From NCBI RefSeq assembly GCF_004354365.1, contig NZ_SJCY01000002.1:372001-436000 (forward strand): a stretch of DNA of 64,000 bases. The letters are read 5' to 3'. Of this stretch, positions 63,414 through 64,000 are shown in pieces. Origin of the DNA: Pedobacter changchengzhani. GTDB lineage: Bacteria; Bacteroidota; Bacteroidia; Sphingobacteriales; Sphingobacteriaceae. Position 1 is the first letter of the stretch. Each line of letters begins with the position of its first letter. Under the pieces are notes generated by a model that worked only from the letters and a program-made list of their open reading frames with translations, was not told the origin of the DNA and did no database searches. The position numbers and the translations under genes were made by a program.

Positions 63414-63433
63414 TTTATGATTGAAGTCATAAA
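63414..63433. promoter_or_regulatory. Crp/Fnr-type palindrome between the HCO-like and cytochrome c genes
   Basis: TTTATGA-N6-TCATAAA is a perfect 7-bp inverted repeat with the TGA-N6-TCA core of the Crp/Fnr superfamily, in the middle of a divergent promoter region. It is 55 bp upstream of the cytochrome ATG and 59 bp from the HCO-like ATG. Confidence 0.6.
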
Positions 63434-63487
63434 TTCAAAATGTTTAATGATTTACTTTTATATCAAAATCAAAAACGTATTTAGATC

Positions 63488-63958
63488 ATGAAAAAACTTT
63501 TTATTATTGGCGTATTCGCATTGTTTGTATATGCCTGCGGAAACGAGAAAAAAGAAACCACAGATGATGCAGCTCCGGTAGAAGATGCGCAAAAAAAAGC
63601 TGATCCTTCGTACGATACCAATCGTGGAGAAGGTAAGTTCAAAGATGTTAAGTTAGCTGACAAATTAGATAATGCAATGGCTTTAAGAGGCGAGAAAATT
63701 GCAGATTTAAAATGCCTTTCGTGCCATAAATTAACAGATGAGAAATTAGTTGGACCAGGCTGGAAAGGTGCAACAACCAGACACAAGCCAGAGTGGATTA
63801 TGAACTTCGTAACCAATACGGATGTGATGATCGACAAAGACCCGAAAGCTCAAGCCATGTTAGAAATTTGTATGGTGCGTATGCCAAATCAAAATCTTGA
63901 TGATGCTGCAGCTAGAGACGTACTGGAGTTCTTGAGAAAAAATGACGGTGTAAAATAA
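63488..63958 (+). CDS. Lipoprotein c-type cytochrome
   Basis: Protein of 156 aa with signal sequence and lipobox VYAC (Cys17), a charged linker (about 18-60), and a class I cytochrome c domain: heme motif C76-L-S-C79-H80 and the Met ligand in VRMPNQNL. VGPGWKG and WIMNFVTN lie between. It would be membrane-anchored and donate electrons to a terminal reductase or oxidase. The window ends 42 bp later without another gene. The upstream palindrome suggests control by the Crp/Fnr protein. Confidence 0.93.
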   Translation: MKKLFIIGVFALFVYACGNEKKETTDDAAPVEDAQKKADPSYDTNRGEGKFKDVKLADKLDNAMALRGEKIADLKCLSCHKLTDEKLVGPGWKGATTRHKPEWIMNFVTNTDVMIDKDPKAQAMLEICMVRMPNQNLDDAAARDVLEFLRKNDGVK

Positions 63959-64000
63959 ATACCTCATTTATATCATATAGTTACCGTTACTCACCATTTA

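Noticed and set aside
1..64000. tRNA or rRNA genes, prophage or integrase genes
   Set aside because: I looked for T-loop and anticodon-like cloverleaf patterns in the gene-free stretches and for transposase or integrase motifs in the reading frames and saw none; a covariance search could still find a short RNA.

Overview
The window is a 64 kb piece of the chromosome of a Bacteroidota bacterium, most likely a Pedobacter-like member of the Sphingobacteriaceae. The signs are low GC with TTA/AAA-rich codon use, promoters of the Bacteroidota form TAnnTTTG, few Shine-Dalgarno sequences, a type IX secretion (T9SS/gliding) cargo protein coupled to PorP/SprF, an S16 protein with an acidic Ala/Glu tail, and families largely confined to this phylum (DUF6952, DUF5009/NagX, NagB fused to a PIG-L domain). 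Almost every gene is placed from protein motifs read directly; no database search was possible.

Layout. 1-1065: 3' part of groEL with terminator. 1.3-10.4 kb: a giant secreted PKD/Ig-like repeat protein and PorP/SprF. 10.4-14 kb: MgtC-like protein, L-serine dehydratase, and a peroxiredoxin-thioredoxin-DUF6952 redox operon. 14-20 kb: amino-sugar and cell-wall recycling genes (LacI regulator, NagX-like acyltransferase, NagB/PIG-L fusion, AnmK). 20-26 kb: MscS channel, then the ribosomal/tRNA set rpsP-rimM-trmD-rplS on the minus strand, interrupted by a DUF4419 gene and a decayed XRE regulator. 26-32 kb: a 5'-nucleotidase, a non-coding tandem array, a VIT/DUF2135 exported protein, a YbjQ-like protein and pfkA. 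32-38 kb: split DsbD, birA, rsfS, ftsH, lutC. 38-45 kb: a decayed toxin-antitoxin relic, a KAS III-like synthase, a TPR protein, a zinc-ribbon/Nif3 pair, and TM2 and DUF2752 proteins. 45-50 kb: mfd, an AAA/DUF4143 ATPase, DUF3820. 50-56 kb: a complete RND efflux operon. 56-60 kb: a FrnE-like DsbA, cdsA, DUF2007, a CPBP protease, dus. 60-64 kb: an azurin-like cupredoxin, ApaG, a Crp/Fnr regulator, a 12-TM heme-copper-oxidase-like protein and a lipoprotein cytochrome c, which together look like the edge of a respiratory (possibly N-oxide) locus.

Most of the window is core genome. The less expected material lies in the gaps: a YoeB-type toxin-antitoxin relic flanked by the 3' end of lutC and a second, decayed copy of that 3' end; a 130-bp tandem array with two exchangeable spacer modules; a 227-bp MITE-like element; a nested-stem GC-rich element between trmD and rplS; several genes whose promoter -7 element ends only 4-6 nt before the start codon; and Crp/Fnr-type operators at the right end. 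I saw no tRNA, rRNA, CRISPR array, intact transposase or prophage gene. I did not find a convincing new multi-gene defence or biosynthetic system.
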